A stretch of 64,000 bases of DNA from JADKHC01 sp047600805 (GCA_047600805.1 JASGKG010000001.1:4774001-4838000); one strand, 5' to 3'. Positions 41,693-51,545 are shown, numbered from the stretch's first letter. The notes: generated by a model from the letters alone, not told the origin. Numbers and translations are program-made.

Positions 41693-44600
41693 ATGAAACT
41701 CTATACACTGTACTATCGTTTTCGTTGGGTGCAGATGCCATCGGCTTTTCTGGTGGTGCTGCTTCAACGGGTGCCGCTGCTTCGGATGCTCACGCAGGCG
41801 GAATGCGCCGTCGAGGGCAGCGGAGGTGTTGTGCTCAAATCGGTCTTCGCTCTCGCCGCACTCGGAGCCTACGACACCGTTGCCGGTGCGACTATGTTCG
41901 GTGTTTCTCCGGCCACGCCGAGTTCCGGCGCGCCCGGTACGCAGTTTTCAATCAGCGGCACAACTGGCACGGCGATGACAGAAACTTTCACGGTCTCTGG
42001 TGCTCCCGGAAATCCGCGTTCGTGGAGCGTCTCCGGCACGTTGCCTGCCGGTCTCAGCGTCACGGGTGGCAACCCCGTTAATGTTACCGCTCCGTATAAA
42101 ATGACCATCGCCGGAACGCCGACGACGCAAGGGAGTTGGACTGTCACGGTTACGGCGTGGGGCAGCAGCGGTGGGACCGGCGACCGCGCGAGCGTGACGT
42201 GCGTCTTTACGATAACGGCTGGTTCGACAACCAGCCCGCCGACCTTCTCCACGCAACCGCAGAGCACCACGGTGAACGTCGGCGGCTCGACGACGTTCAC
42301 CGTTGCCGCCTCGGGCAGCCCGACGCCGACTTACCAATGGTACCGCGGCTCGACGCTGCTCACCGGTCAGACGGCCGCGACGCTTTCGCTGACAAATATT
42401 CAAACTTCTGACGCTGGCTCGTACGCGGCTGTGGCCACCAACTCCGCCGGTTCGGCGACGTCCAACGCTGCTACATTGACGGTTAACTCTGCGCCGTCGA
42501 TCACCGCACAGCCACAAAGTGCCACGACGACTGTCGGGAGTTCCGTGACGTTTTCCGTTACCGCGAGCGGATCCACGCCGTTGAGTTTTCAATGGCAGAA
42601 GGGCGGTACCGCCATCACCGGGGCCACATCGGCCAGTTACACGATCGCCAGCGCGCAAACGACGGACGCCGGTAACTATACCGTCGTTGTTTCGAACAGT
42701 ATTGGCTCTGTGACAAGTTCGGCTGCGACGCTGACCGTTAATAGCGCGCCGGCCATCACGGGCCAGCCGCAAAGTCTTTCGGTTGTTGCCGGAGCCAGCG
42801 CGTCGTTCTCCGTGACGGCCACGGGCGCCGCACTGCTGACGTACCAGTGGCAGAAGGGTGGCACCGCTATTATCGGGGCCACCTCCGCGACCTACACCAT
42901 TGCGTCCACCCAAACCACCGATGCGGGCAGTTTCACCGTCGTGGTGACGAATGGCGCCGGTTCTACCACGAGTTCGGCTGCGACGCTCACCGTCAGCGCG
43001 AACGCGGTCGCACCGACGATCACCACGCAGCCGCAGAGCGCGGCGATCACGGTCGGCGGCAACGTCACTTTTACTGCCGCCGCGACCGGAACCGCCCCTT
43101 TGACGTATCAGTGGCAGAAAAACGGCACAGCCATCACCGGAGCGACGTCCGGGAGTCTCACCCTCTCGAATGCCCAAACCTCTGACGCCGCCAACTATCG
43201 CGTTGTTGTGACGAACAGCGCCGGCAGCGCCACGAGTGCCGCCGCCACGCTGACTGTGAATCCTCCGTCTGTCGCGCCCGCCTTCACCGTTCAGCCAGTG
43301 AGTCACTCGGTCGCCATCGGCCACGATGTGAGCTTCTCGGCCATGGCGACCGGGTATCCAACTCCCAGCTACACGTGGTCGGTATCGACCAACGCCGGCA
43401 CGAGCTGGACCGCTGTCACGGATGGAACGAACTACGCTGGTTCGACGGGCCTTACGCTCACCGTCAAGAACGCCGCCGCTGGCATGTCGGGTAACCTTTA
43501 CCGCTGTTCCGCAACGAATAGCAGCGGCAACACAGCAAGTCTCCCGGCGACGCTCACCGTCACGTCGCCCGCGTTTCCCGCTCCTGCGGGTCTCGCGATC
43601 GCCCCGTCGAATGTGATTTCCGTCGCAGATATGTCGGCCAACGTGATCCAGTCGGTAGGTACAACGGGTAGTGTGACTGCGCTCGCCGGCACCTCCGGAC
43701 AGCAAGGTTCTGCGGACGGCACGGGTGCCGCCGCCTTGTTCCGTCAGCCCAACGCTGTGGCGCTTGATGGCTCGGGAAATGTCTACGTGGCTGACACGGC
43801 GAACTCCATCATTCGCAAAATCACACCTGCGGGCGTCGTCACGACGCTGGCTGGTTCGTCCTCGAACCAAGGCTATCGCGATGGCACGGGCACCGCGGCC
43901 TGGTTTAATACTCCCGCTTCGCTCACCGTCGACGGCTTGGGCGTCGTTTACGTCGCTGACTCCGGGAACGCCGTCATCCGCAAAATCGCGCTCGATGGCA
44001 CCGTGACGACCTTGGCGGGCACAGCTGGTTCGACCGGTTCGACCGACGGCACGGGCGCCGCCGCACGCTTCAACCAGCCGTCTGGCATCGTCGTCGACAG
44101 CACCGGCACGCTCTACGTGAGCGACACGCTGAACCACACCGTACGCAAGGTCACGTCAGCCGGTGTCGTGACCACGCTGGCCGGTCTTGCCGGTGTGAGT
44201 GGTTCGACGGACGGCACCGGCACGGGTGCGTCGTTCAATCAACCGCGCGGACTCTGCACGGACGGCGGGGGCAACCTTTACGTGGCCGACACTGCAAATT
44301 CGTCCATTCGCAAAATCGTGATCGCGAGCGGCGCGACCAGCACGTTTGCTGGCCTCCCTACCATCTCGGGCCTGCTGGACGGCAACGCCATCGAAGCCTG
44401 GTTCAATCAGCCGCGCGATGTGAAGATCGACAGCTCTGGAAACCTCTTCGTGGCCGACACCGGCAATGCCGTGCTTCGCAAGATCACGCCTGCTGGAGCG
44501 GTGACTACGATGTCGCTGACGATTTCCTCCCCACCCTCGAGCGGCGGCAGCTCGTCGGGAGTGGGTACGGCGCCCGCCACGAGCGACCAAGGTGCTCCCC

Positions 44601-44707
44601 CGGGGAAGAGCGGGGCCGGCGACATGCCTGCCTGGTTTGCGATCAGCTTGTTAGCTATTTTTATAGGTTCGGTCACGGTCCGGCGCTTCTTGCGATGCCC
44701 GTCCTGA
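41693..44707 (+). CDS. Large surface protein with Ig-like domains and NHL repeats
   Basis: ATG 41693 gives 1004 aa; the open frame reaches back to 41516 but runs through the DUF4266 gene. A hydrophobic N-terminal segment (MPSAFLVVLLQRVPLLRML, KSVFALAALGAYDTVAGA) could drive export. Residues ~70-620 hold five or so Ig-like domains, each ending like SYTI..AQTTDAGNYTVVVSN. Then come about five NHL repeats (LDGSGNVYVADTANSIIRKI; TVDGLGVVYVADSGNAVIRK), which form a propeller. The C-terminus is a Ser/Gly linker, then MPAWFAISLLAIFIGSVTVRRFL, a membrane helix with basic end. Binding or adhesion at the surface is likely. It starts 32 bp after the DUF4266 operon. Confidence 0.82.
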   Translation: MKLYTLYYRFRWVQMPSAFLVVLLQRVPLLRMLTQAECAVEGSGGVVLKSVFALAALGAYDTVAGATMFGVSPATPSSGAPGTQFSISGTTGTAMTETFTVSGAPGNPRSWSVSGTLPAGLSVTGGNPVNVTAPYKMTIAGTPTTQGSWTVTVTAWGSSGGTGDRASVTCVFTITAGSTTSPPTFSTQPQSTTVNVGGSTTFTVAASGSPTPTYQWYRGSTLLTGQTAATLSLTNIQTSDAGSYAAVATNSAGSATSNAATLTVNSAPSITAQPQSATTTVGSSVTFSVTASGSTPLSFQWQKGGTAITGATSASYTIASAQTTDAGNYTVVVSNSIGSVTSSAATLTVNSAPAITGQPQSLSVVAGASASFSVTATGAALLTYQWQKGGTAIIGATSATYTIASTQTTDAGSFTVVVTNGAGSTTSSAATLTVSANAVAPTITTQPQSAAITVGGNVTFTAAATGTAPLTYQWQKNGTAITGATSGSLTLSNAQTSDAANYRVVVTNSAGSATSAAATLTVNPPSVAPAFTVQPVSHSVAIGHDVSFSAMATGYPTPSYTWSVSTNAGTSWTAVTDGTNYAGSTGLTLTVKNAAAGMSGNLYRCSATNSSGNTASLPATLTVTSPAFPAPAGLAIAPSNVISVADMSANVIQSVGTTGSVTALAGTSGQQGSADGTGAAALFRQPNAVALDGSGNVYVADTANSIIRKITPAGVVTTLAGSSSNQGYRDGTGTAAWFNTPASLTVDGLGVVYVADSGNAVIRKIALDGTVTTLAGTAGSTGSTDGTGAAARFNQPSGIVVDSTGTLYVSDTLNHTVRKVTSAGVVTTLAGLAGVSGSTDGTGTGASFNQPRGLCTDGGGNLYVADTANSSIRKIVIASGATSTFAGLPTISGLLDGNAIEAWFNQPRDVKIDSSGNLFVADTGNAVLRKITPAGAVTTMSLTISSPPSSGGSSSGVGTAPATSDQGAPPGKSGAGDMPAWFAISLLAIFIGSVTVRRFLRCPS

Positions 44708-44877
44708 CCTTGTTTAGGAAACTGGAAGAATCAAACGGCCGCTTGTCTTAAAGCGTTTAGTGAAGGCAATGGCTCCTGCGTTGACTGGTCAACGGTCCCA
44801 GGCGGTCTTCACCGATCTAGTCCGAAGATCTAATCGGGTAAGGCAACAGTTTCTTGAGCGCCGTAGTTTTGCCAAAG

Positions 44878-44909
44878 AAAAAGGCCGTCTCTTTCGAGAC
44901 GGCCTTTTC
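44878..44909 (-). terminator. Strong rho-independent terminator for hppA
   Basis: A perfect 11-bp stem (AAGGCCGTCTC at 44881-44891 with GAGACGGCCTT at 44896-44906) and a TTTC loop. On the - strand the stem is followed by TTTTTCTTT. It lies 37 bp past the hppA stop and also faces the surface-protein gene, so it can stop both. Confidence 0.92.
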
Positions 44910-44945
44910 TGGTGTGTGTAGGCCTGTGTGGGCCAGGGAAGCTGA

Positions 44946-47495
44946 TTAGTTCGTTTCGAACTGCTTTTCCATTTCCTGGAGTTCCTTCGACTCGCGTTTG
45001 CTCTGCCACACGGCCCAGCCGATGGCGAAGACACAGACGAGGGCAACGAGTCCGCCGATGACGCGGGCCTGGGTGCCGGCGATGACATTGAACTTGATCA
45101 CCACGCCGAGGGCGAGGAGCGAGACCATGTTCATCACCTTGATGAGAGGATTGACGGCTGGACCAGCGGTGTCCTTCAGCGGATCGCCGACGGTGTCACC
45201 GGTGACGGCGGCCTTGTGGGACTCGGAGCCCTTGCCGCCGTAGTTGCCGTCTTCGATGTACTTCTTGGCATTGTCCCAAGCACCGCCGGCGTTCGCCATG
45301 AACACGGCGAGCAGCTGGCCGGTGAGGATCATGCCGGCGAGGAAACCGCCGAGAGCCTGCGTGCCGAGAAGGAAGCCGACCGCGATGGGAGTGAGGATCG
45401 CGAGGAATCCGGGCCCGATAAGTTCCTTCTGGGCGGTGGAGGTGCAGATATCAACGACACGACCGTAATCGGGTTTCTTCTTGCCGGACCAGATGTCGGC
45501 ATCGCGGAATTGCACGCGGCATTCTTTAACGATCAAGAACGCGGCGCGACCGACAGCGCGAATGAGCATCGAGCTGAAGAGGAACGGAACGGCGCCACCG
45601 ATGAGGAAGCCGATAAATACCATCGGATGAGCGACGGTCAGCTTGCCGGCTTCGGCGAGGTACTGCTCGGTCGTCATCTGGCTGATCTTGTCTTCGGAGC
45701 CGACTGCGATCACCGCAATGAACGAAGAGAACAGCGAGACGGCGGCGATAACCGCGGAGCCAATGGCGATACCCTTTGTTTCGGCTTTGGTGGTGTTACC
45801 CACAGCGTCGAGATCGGAAAGGATCTGGCGGGCCTTCTTGTAGGAGCCTTTTTCCTCTTTTTCCATCGCTTCAGCGTCGTAACCCATTTCGCCGATACCG
45901 TTGGCGTTGTCGGCGACGGGGCCGAACACGTCCATCGAGATCGTGTTGCCGGTGAGCGTGAGCATACCGATGCCGGTCATGGCGACACCGTAGGCGACGA
46001 ACAGTGGAGGCGTGCTGGCGTAGCAGAGGAACGACAGCAGGATCGCGATGGCGATCACCACCACAGTGGCGACGGTGGATTCATAACCAACGGCGAAGCC
46101 CTGAATGATGTTGGTGGCGTGACCGGTCTGGCAGGCTTTCGCGAGCGATTTTACCGGAGCGTGCGTCGTGTGTGTGAAGTAGCTGGTGACCTTATTGAGG
46201 CCGATGGCAAGTACGACACCGATGAAGCAGGTCAACACCGGGCGCATGTCCAATCCGGGGATGCCGAAATTGGCCCAAACGGGTAGTTTGGTCGGGTCGC
46301 CGTCGGGGAAGCCGGCAGCGGCGCTGGCATTGCCGACCAGATAGGCGGCGTCGAATTTCAGATAAACCAAACCGAGGGCGATGAAGCCTATAACCGAAAT
46401 GAAAGAGCCAATCCAAAAGCCGTTGTGAACGGATTTAAGGGCGGTGTCTGAGGTGTCGTTCGGGCCGGCCTTGACGGTGTAGGTCGAGATGATCGAACCA
46501 AGAACACCGATACCGCGGACAAGCAGCGGGAAGATAACGCCCTTGTGGCCGAAGGTCGCGAGACCGAGGATCATCGCGGCGACGATGGTCACTTCGTAGG
46601 ACTCGAAAATATCAGCAGCCATACCGGCGCAATCGCCGACGTTGTCACCGACGTTATCGGCGATCGTGGCGGCATTGCGCGGGTCGTCTTCAGGGATGTT
46701 CTTTTCAATTTTGCCAACGAGATCGGCGCCAACGTCAGCGGCCTTCGTGTAAATACCACCGCCGACGCGCATGAACAGCGCGAGGAGCGTGCCACCGAAG
46801 CCGAAACCGAGGAGGGCTTCGTAGGCTTGTTCGCCGTAGGCGATGAAGATCAAAGTGCCACCGAGAAGGCCGAGGCCGTCGGTGAGCATGCCGGTGATCG
46901 TGCCGGTGCGGTAGCCGAGCTGCATCGCTTCGCCGTAGGATTTGCGAGCGGCAGCGGCCACACGAAGATTACCTGTAGTGGCCAGGCGCATACCGACAAA
47001 ACCGACGAGCCAGCTGAAGATCGCGCCGACGACGAAGGCGCCCGCGCGGCCCAGCTTGAAGGCGATGAGGTCGCTCTGTGTCGTGAAGAACAGAACAAAC
47101 GTGATGATGATGATCAGCGGGAAGATCTTGCGGCCTTGAGCGGCGAGATAGGCGTCAGCGCCTTCACGCACCGCGGCGGCAATATCCTGCATGCGCTTGG
47201 TGCCTTGGTCGGCGGCCTTGACCTGCTTTACGAGCATCAGGGCGTAGAGCAGTCCGAGCACAGCGATCACGAGTACCGCCATGAGGGAGTAAATCTCCAT
47301 CGGGGTATATCTCGCGTCTGAGAACAGACTGAAGAATTTAAACGCGTGTTCGCCCGCGGCAGGGGCGGCCTCGCTGGCTGTCTGGCCGAAGAGCGGCCTG
47401 ACAAAGAACGCGGCGAGGAAGAGCACCGCGAAGCTACTTAGATAGACTTTCGAGAACTTGCGGTTCTGAAAGAGTTTTAGCAGAGCTGAGCGCAT
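44946..47495 (-). CDS. hppA: Membrane-bound H+-translocating pyrophosphatase, K+-independent type
   Basis: The enzyme hydrolyses PPi and pumps protons across the inner membrane. The 849-aa protein has about 16 membrane helices and the catalytic PPi site DVGADLVGKIEKNIPEDDPRN (shown in part: DVGADLVGK, DDPRN), IADNVGDNVGDCAGM, DVFGPVADNANGIGEM, and DTVGDPLKDTAGPAVNPLIK. The segment GNTTKAETKG has Lys where K+-dependent enzymes have Ala, so the K+-independent type is expected. It is longer than usual (~660-770 aa) owing to insertions such as the DPTKLPVWANFG loop. No adjacent partner genes are needed. Confidence 0.95.
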   Translation of the reverse strand: MRSALLKLFQNRKFSKVYLSSFAVLFLAAFFVRPLFGQTASEAAPAAGEHAFKFFSLFSDARYTPMEIYSLMAVLVIAVLGLLYALMLVKQVKAADQGTKRMQDIAAAVREGADAYLAAQGRKIFPLIIIITFVLFFTTQSDLIAFKLGRAGAFVVGAIFSWLVGFVGMRLATTGNLRVAAAARKSYGEAMQLGYRTGTITGMLTDGLGLLGGTLIFIAYGEQAYEALLGFGFGGTLLALFMRVGGGIYTKAADVGADLVGKIEKNIPEDDPRNAATIADNVGDNVGDCAGMAADIFESYEVTIVAAMILGLATFGHKGVIFPLLVRGIGVLGSIISTYTVKAGPNDTSDTALKSVHNGFWIGSFISVIGFIALGLVYLKFDAAYLVGNASAAAGFPDGDPTKLPVWANFGIPGLDMRPVLTCFIGVVLAIGLNKVTSYFTHTTHAPVKSLAKACQTGHATNIIQGFAVGYESTVATVVVIAIAILLSFLCYASTPPLFVAYGVAMTGIGMLTLTGNTISMDVFGPVADNANGIGEMGYDAEAMEKEEKGSYKKARQILSDLDAVGNTTKAETKGIAIGSAVIAAVSLFSSFIAVIAVGSEDKISQMTTEQYLAEAGKLTVAHPMVFIGFLIGGAVPFLFSSMLIRAVGRAAFLIVKECRVQFRDADIWSGKKKPDYGRVVDICTSTAQKELIGPGFLAILTPIAVGFLLGTQALGGFLAGMILTGQLLAVFMANAGGAWDNAKKYIEDGNYGGKGSESHKAAVTGDTVGDPLKDTAGPAVNPLIKVMNMVSLLALGVVIKFNVIAGTQARVIGGLVALVCVFAIGWAVWQSKRESKELQEMEKQFETN

Positions 47496-47540
47496 GGATG
47501 GATGGGTGAAAAAAACGGGTTGGATAATTCTAGAAAAAGT

Positions 47541-48317
47541 TTAGCCACCGAAGGACGAGAGGGCCGAGCGCCACCATGGATAGTAGGTCGTCTCGAGTTC
47601 CTCGCGCGAAGGCATCGGGAAGAAACGGAAACCGCTGCCGATCGTGGCGACGTAGAAACCGCCGCGGAGCGTACGATAAAGAAGATCTTGGTGCAGATTG
47701 CGCACGACCGTCTTCATTTTCTTGTTCGGCTTGGCCTTCATCTCGCGCATGCAATCGCGCATGTGCTCGATGCTGGTGTAAGGCAGGTTCTGGGCTTTTG
47801 CCTCCGGGTCTTCGGCCATCTGCTCGAGTTTGAGTTCGGTGAAGACGATCGCAGGCAGCGAAATCGGTTTCGACGGATCTGTGATTTCTTGGGCGTAAGC
47901 TTTGGGTTCGAGTGTGCTGATGATGCGCGGCGAGACCGGGCAGAACTCTTGGTAAAGGTGGAAACGCGGAGCGAGGTCGGGTTGGTAATTGCCGGGCTTG
48001 AGCGCGAGCACGCGTCCGTCATCGGTCGTCAAATAGAGCGTCTCGAGTGCTTCGATCGGCGTCTGCTCGAGCACTCGGTAAATATTAAGATACGCGGAGC
48101 GACGCAGCGGTTCACCGGCGGTACGCCCCAGCGACGCATCCATTCCCAGTTTCTTTAAGGTGACCTCAGCGAACGAGTCGGTCAGTTTGAAGTAGATGGC
48201 TTGGCCGCGGGAGCGTTTTTGCGAGCCGACGGACAGGTAAGAACCAAACTCTTCAGGACTGAGATGTGATGCGATCAGGGATTCCGGGATGAGCGACAGA
48301 TAGAGGTAGGGTTTCAT
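47541..48317 (-). CDS. Conserved hypothetical protein, 258 aa
   Basis: I do not recognise the family. The protein is soluble, without signal peptide. Noticeable segments are the start KPYLYLSLIPESLIASHLSPEEFGSYL, VGSQKRSRGQAIYFKL, RIISTLEPKAYAQEI, and the ending FYVATIGSGFRFFPMPSREELETTYYPWW. The alternating strands and helices suggest a compact alpha/beta protein. It reads in the same direction as hppA, 45 bp upstream of it, and may share its transcript. Confidence 0.65.
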   Translation of the reverse strand: MKPYLYLSLIPESLIASHLSPEEFGSYLSVGSQKRSRGQAIYFKLTDSFAEVTLKKLGMDASLGRTAGEPLRRSAYLNIYRVLEQTPIEALETLYLTTDDGRVLALKPGNYQPDLAPRFHLYQEFCPVSPRIISTLEPKAYAQEITDPSKPISLPAIVFTELKLEQMAEDPEAKAQNLPYTSIEHMRDCMREMKAKPNKKMKTVVRNLHQDLLYRTLRGGFYVATIGSGFRFFPMPSREELETTYYPWWRSALSSFGG

Positions 48318-48734
48318 TTGGGTAACTAGGTTGACGGACCAAATTTCCGGTTATCGCTATTTTTATCAGGCGAGGCACGCGGTTGCTGCGCGTGGTTTGG
48401 CAAAACCTATGCGAGTTTTGCGCAAAATCCGCACACGTGTCGCCGAATATGAAATGCTTTCACCACGGCATCGCTTCAGAGGAACGCAGAGCCTTTTGGC
48501 AGCTGGCGTAATGTTCGGCTCGGCGCTCTGCTGCCGTTGTTGCGGCCTCTCGGAGGATTACAGTAAAGTGGAGTGACGTCCGAACCGTGTGGTGGTGCCG
48601 TTTGGTTGGGTCGGCCGCTTGGGGTGCGCTCGGAAAAATTTCTGACTAACGAGCGTCGGCGCCGGGCCGCCGGCCCGGCCCTACCGCAGAAATCGCACTC
48701 CAGAAAGAGCTACGGAGCGATTTCGGGCCGTCGA
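48318..48734. other. 417-bp intergenic region with GC-rich hairpins
   Basis: It lies between proB and the 258-aa gene, both - strand. A perfect GC palindrome is at 48661-48679 (GCCGGGCC-GCC-GGCCCGGC). Next to it, 48689-48724 can fold into a second stem (GAAATCGC..CTCC with GGAGCGATTTC, one bulge), close to the proB stop at 48735. No ORF or classical T-run terminator was seen. Both stems might end the proB transcript, or the first may be a REP-type repeat. Confidence 0.55.
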
Positions 48735-49877
48735 TCACAGCAGCACCAAGTCGTTGCGGTGAACGACTTCGAGGTGCTTGCGCGAGGGATAAAGCGGGCG
48801 GAGCTGGTCGCTGGATTTTCCGGCGATGGCTGCGATCTCGTCGCTTGCGAACGCCGTCTTCCCGCGGGCAAAAACCGAACCATCAGGGCCCGCTATATTG
48901 ATCACATCGCCGGAGGCAAATTCACCTTTTGCGCCGGTCACGCCGATGGCGAGCAGGCTGCGGCCTTCTTCGCGGATGACGGGAACGGCGCAAGTATTAA
49001 TTGTGATGGTGCCGGTGGGGCGTTGAAAATAGGCGAGCCAGTGCTTCTTGGCGTGCAGTGGAATTCCGCTCGGAACAAAGAATGTGCCCGGACCTTTGCC
49101 GGAAAGAAGGCGGGGCAGCACTTGCTCTTCGGTGCCGCTGGCAATGAACACGCCGCAGCCGGATTTGATCGCGAGTTTGGCGGCGGAAATTTTTGAAATC
49201 ATCCCGCCGGTGGCGGTTTCGCTCGTGGTGCCGCCGGCCATGCCTTCGATTTCGGAGGTGATCTTTTCGACGACCGGTACGATCTGGCCGGTGCCTTTCA
49301 TGTCGATAAGGCCTGGTGCGGTAGAAAGGATCGCGAGGTAATCAGCCTCGATCAAGCTGGCGACCATCGCGGAAAGGGTGTCGTTGTCGCCGAACTTCAG
49401 CATCGCGTTGATCTCGGCGGCGCTGACGGTGTCGTTCTCGTTAATGATCGGAATCGTGCCGTAGCTGACGAGTTGGTTGAGCACGCCCTTGATGCTCAAG
49501 CAGCGATCACGCTCGCGCAGGTCTTCGCGTGTGAGAAGCACCTGTGCGACGGTCAGGCTGTGCGGCTCGAAACCGCGCTGCCACGTCTGCATGAGCAGGC
49601 TTTGTCCGACGGCGGCGCAGGCTTGCTTTTTGGTGACTTCTTTTGGTTTTTTACTGAGCCCGAGTCGTCCCATGCCGAGGCCGACAGCGCCGGAACTCAC
49701 GATGATGACCTCGATGCCTTTTGCGCGAAGATCGGCGACTTGGCTGCAGATCGCTGCGATGCGGCCGGCGTCAAGTTGACCAATGCCATGGGTGAGCACG
49801 CCGGTGCCAAGCTTGACGACGACGCGATGCGGACGCGCGAGAAGCCGGGCGGCGAGAGGCGAAGCGTTGGAAGGCAT
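48735..49877 (-). CDS. proB: Glutamate 5-kinase (proline biosynthesis)
   Basis: ProB makes gamma-glutamyl phosphate from glutamate and ATP, the first step of proline synthesis. The 380-aa protein (ATG 49877; an upstream start at 49931 would lead into the frr gene spacer) has the AAK fold: VVVKLGTGVLT, VSSGAVGLGMGRLG, PIINENDTVSAAEI, KFGDNDTLSAMVASL, and TGGMISKISAAKLA. The C-terminal ~90 residues form the PUA domain (LLAIGVTGAKGEFASGDVI). Feedback inhibition by proline is usual for the family. It follows frr on the same strand. Confidence 0.95.
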   Translation of the reverse strand: MPSNASPLAARLLARPHRVVVKLGTGVLTHGIGQLDAGRIAAICSQVADLRAKGIEVIIVSSGAVGLGMGRLGLSKKPKEVTKKQACAAVGQSLLMQTWQRGFEPHSLTVAQVLLTREDLRERDRCLSIKGVLNQLVSYGTIPIINENDTVSAAEINAMLKFGDNDTLSAMVASLIEADYLAILSTAPGLIDMKGTGQIVPVVEKITSEIEGMAGGTTSETATGGMISKISAAKLAIKSGCGVFIASGTEEQVLPRLLSGKGPGTFFVPSGIPLHAKKHWLAYFQRPTGTITINTCAVPVIREEGRSLLAIGVTGAKGEFASGDVINIAGPDGSVFARGKTAFASDEIAAIAGKSSDQLRPLYPSRKHLEVVHRNDLVLL

Positions 49878-49940
49878 GCGAAGGCGAAACTCAGCGACTG
49901 CAGGTAAGGACAACGCGGTGCATTGTCCCACCGAAGGTGC

Positions 49941-50498
49941 TCAAACGGTGAGCAGCTCTTTCTCCTTCTTGGCGAGGGCGTCGTTGATGTCCTTGATATT
50001 TTTGTCGGTGGAGGCTTGAACCTCTTTTTCGAGCCGCTTCTGGTCGTCTTCGGAAATCTTGCCGTCTTTTTGGGCTTTTTTCAGCGCGTCCATGCTGTCG
50101 CGGCGAATATTGCGCGTCTGCACGCGGCCTTCTTCGGCCATGCGGTTGGCGACCTTGACGAACTCCTCGCGACGCTCGCGGCTGAGCTGAGGAAGCGGAA
50201 CGCGCACAAGATTGCCGTCCACGGTGGGGTTGAGACCGAGGTTGGCCAACTGAATGCCCTTCACGACTGCTTGCGTGATGCCTTTGTCCCACGGCTGAAT
50301 TTGAATCAGGTGCGCGTCGGGCGTGGTGATCGCGGCGCATTCCTTCAAGCGCATGGTTGAACCGTAGGCTTCGATCATCACGGTTTCGACCATTGAGGGT
50401 GAAGCTTTGCCGGTGTGAATGGTGCTGAATTCGTGCAAGGTGTGCTCAAGAGCCTTCTTCATCTTGCCTTGCATATCGGTGATGATGGGGTGCGACAT
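49941..50498 (-). CDS. frr: Ribosome recycling factor
   Basis: RRF splits post-termination ribosomes together with EF-G. The 185-aa length is exact for the family. It shows the three-helix-bundle pattern: MKKALEHTLHEFSTIHTGKASPSMVETV (helix I region, split), ITTPDAHLIQIQPWDKG, LPQLSRERREEFVKVANRMAEEGRVQTRNIRRDS. It lies 135 bp after pyrH on the same strand, the common pyrH-frr order, and is followed by proB. Confidence 0.97.
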   Translation of the reverse strand: MSHPIITDMQGKMKKALEHTLHEFSTIHTGKASPSMVETVMIEAYGSTMRLKECAAITTPDAHLIQIQPWDKGITQAVVKGIQLANLGLNPTVDGNLVRVPLPQLSRERREEFVKVANRMAEEGRVQTRNIRRDSMDALKKAQKDGKISEDDQKRLEKEVQASTDKNIKDINDALAKKEKELLTV

Positions 50499-50633
50499 GG
50501 TGTTGGTGGATTAAAATTGGTTGGGTTTTCTAATCTGGAATTCGGGAACTCTGGGACGGAAAGTAGCGGATTTTAGCGTTTGGTGGTGGAGCTGGGTGTT
50601 TTCCAGGCTTCGTGAGTTCCAGATCGCCTGTGT

Positions 50634-51374
50634 TTAGCTGTGGACGAGGGTGCCGACTTTCTCGCCCATGACAGCACTGCGGATCGCGTGTTCGTCGTTC
50701 AAATCGAAAACGAGGATCGGCACATTGTTGTCGAGGCAGAGCGAGAACGCGGTCGAGTCCATGACGTTGAGCCGCTGCTTGAGGGCGTCGATGAACGTGA
50801 GATGGTCGTATTTGACGGCGTCTGGAAATTTCTTCGGATCTTTGTCGTAGATGCCGTCGACCTTGGTTGCCTTCATGATGACATCGGCGTGGAGCTCGGA
50901 GGCGCGGAGCGCGGCGGTGGTGTCGGTCGAGAAATACGGGTTGCCGGTGCCGGCGGCGAAGATGACGACGCGGCCTTTTTCCAAGTGACGCATCGCGCGG
51001 CGGAGGATGAACGGCTCGGCGATCTGGTTCATCGGAATCGCACTCTGCACGCGGGTCGTGACGCCCATTTTTTCGAGACAATCCATAAGCGCCAAAGCGT
51101 TGATGACCGTGGCGAGCATGCCCATGTAGTCGCCGGTGGTGCGATCGACGCCACGTTTTTCGCCCGCGAGGCCGCGGAAAATGTTACCCCCACCGATTAC
51201 GAGGCAAATTTGAACTCCCAAGTCGTGAATCTCTTTCACCTGCAGGCAGACACGTTCGAGAATACCACCGTCAATAGGGTCGCCAGACTTGCCGCCGCGA
51301 AGGACTTCGCCGCTGAGCTTGAGGACGATGCGCTTGTACTTGACCGACGGTGTCGTGGCCGAGGCTTGATTCAT
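50634..51374 (-). CDS. pyrH: UMP kinase
   Basis: PyrH phosphorylates UMP to UDP with ATP. I chose ATG 51374 (246 aa), as the earlier in-frame start at 51410 adds a basic, non-family extension. Motifs: VLKLSGEVLRGG, LVIGGGNIFRGLAGEKRGVDRTTGDYMGMLATVINAL (shown as a family block), FAAGTGNPYFSTDT, and DGIYDKDPKKFPDAV. It precedes frr, as in most bacteria. tsf, often upstream, is not in the window; the gene before it is the DUF4337-like protein. Confidence 0.97.
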   Translation of the reverse strand: MNQASATTPSVKYKRIVLKLSGEVLRGGKSGDPIDGGILERVCLQVKEIHDLGVQICLVIGGGNIFRGLAGEKRGVDRTTGDYMGMLATVINALALMDCLEKMGVTTRVQSAIPMNQIAEPFILRRAMRHLEKGRVVIFAAGTGNPYFSTDTTAALRASELHADVIMKATKVDGIYDKDPKKFPDAVKYDHLTFIDALKQRLNVMDSTAFSLCLDNNVPILVFDLNDEHAIRSAVMGEKVGTLVHS

Positions 51375-51545
51375 AAGGTTTAGCAAACGACGCGGAGATT
51401 TTTTCGTCAATGCCTGAGATGGCGCGGCGAAACGCTACCGCGGACTCGAATAAAGCCTAGAAGTTGCGATGAAAAGTGTTCATCGGCACTCGGCCCCGTG
51501 CGTGTCGCGGGCGAGTAACCGAAGGTTTCTGCGCTCAGACGGAAA

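Noticed and set aside
41948..44137. 729-codon - strand ORF opposite the Ig/NHL protein
   Set aside because: Arg/Gly-rich shadow of Thr/Ser/Ala-rich repeats on the + strand.
45216..46286. 356-codon + strand ORF opposite hppA
   Set aside because: Shadow frame of hppA with biased composition and no recognisable domain.
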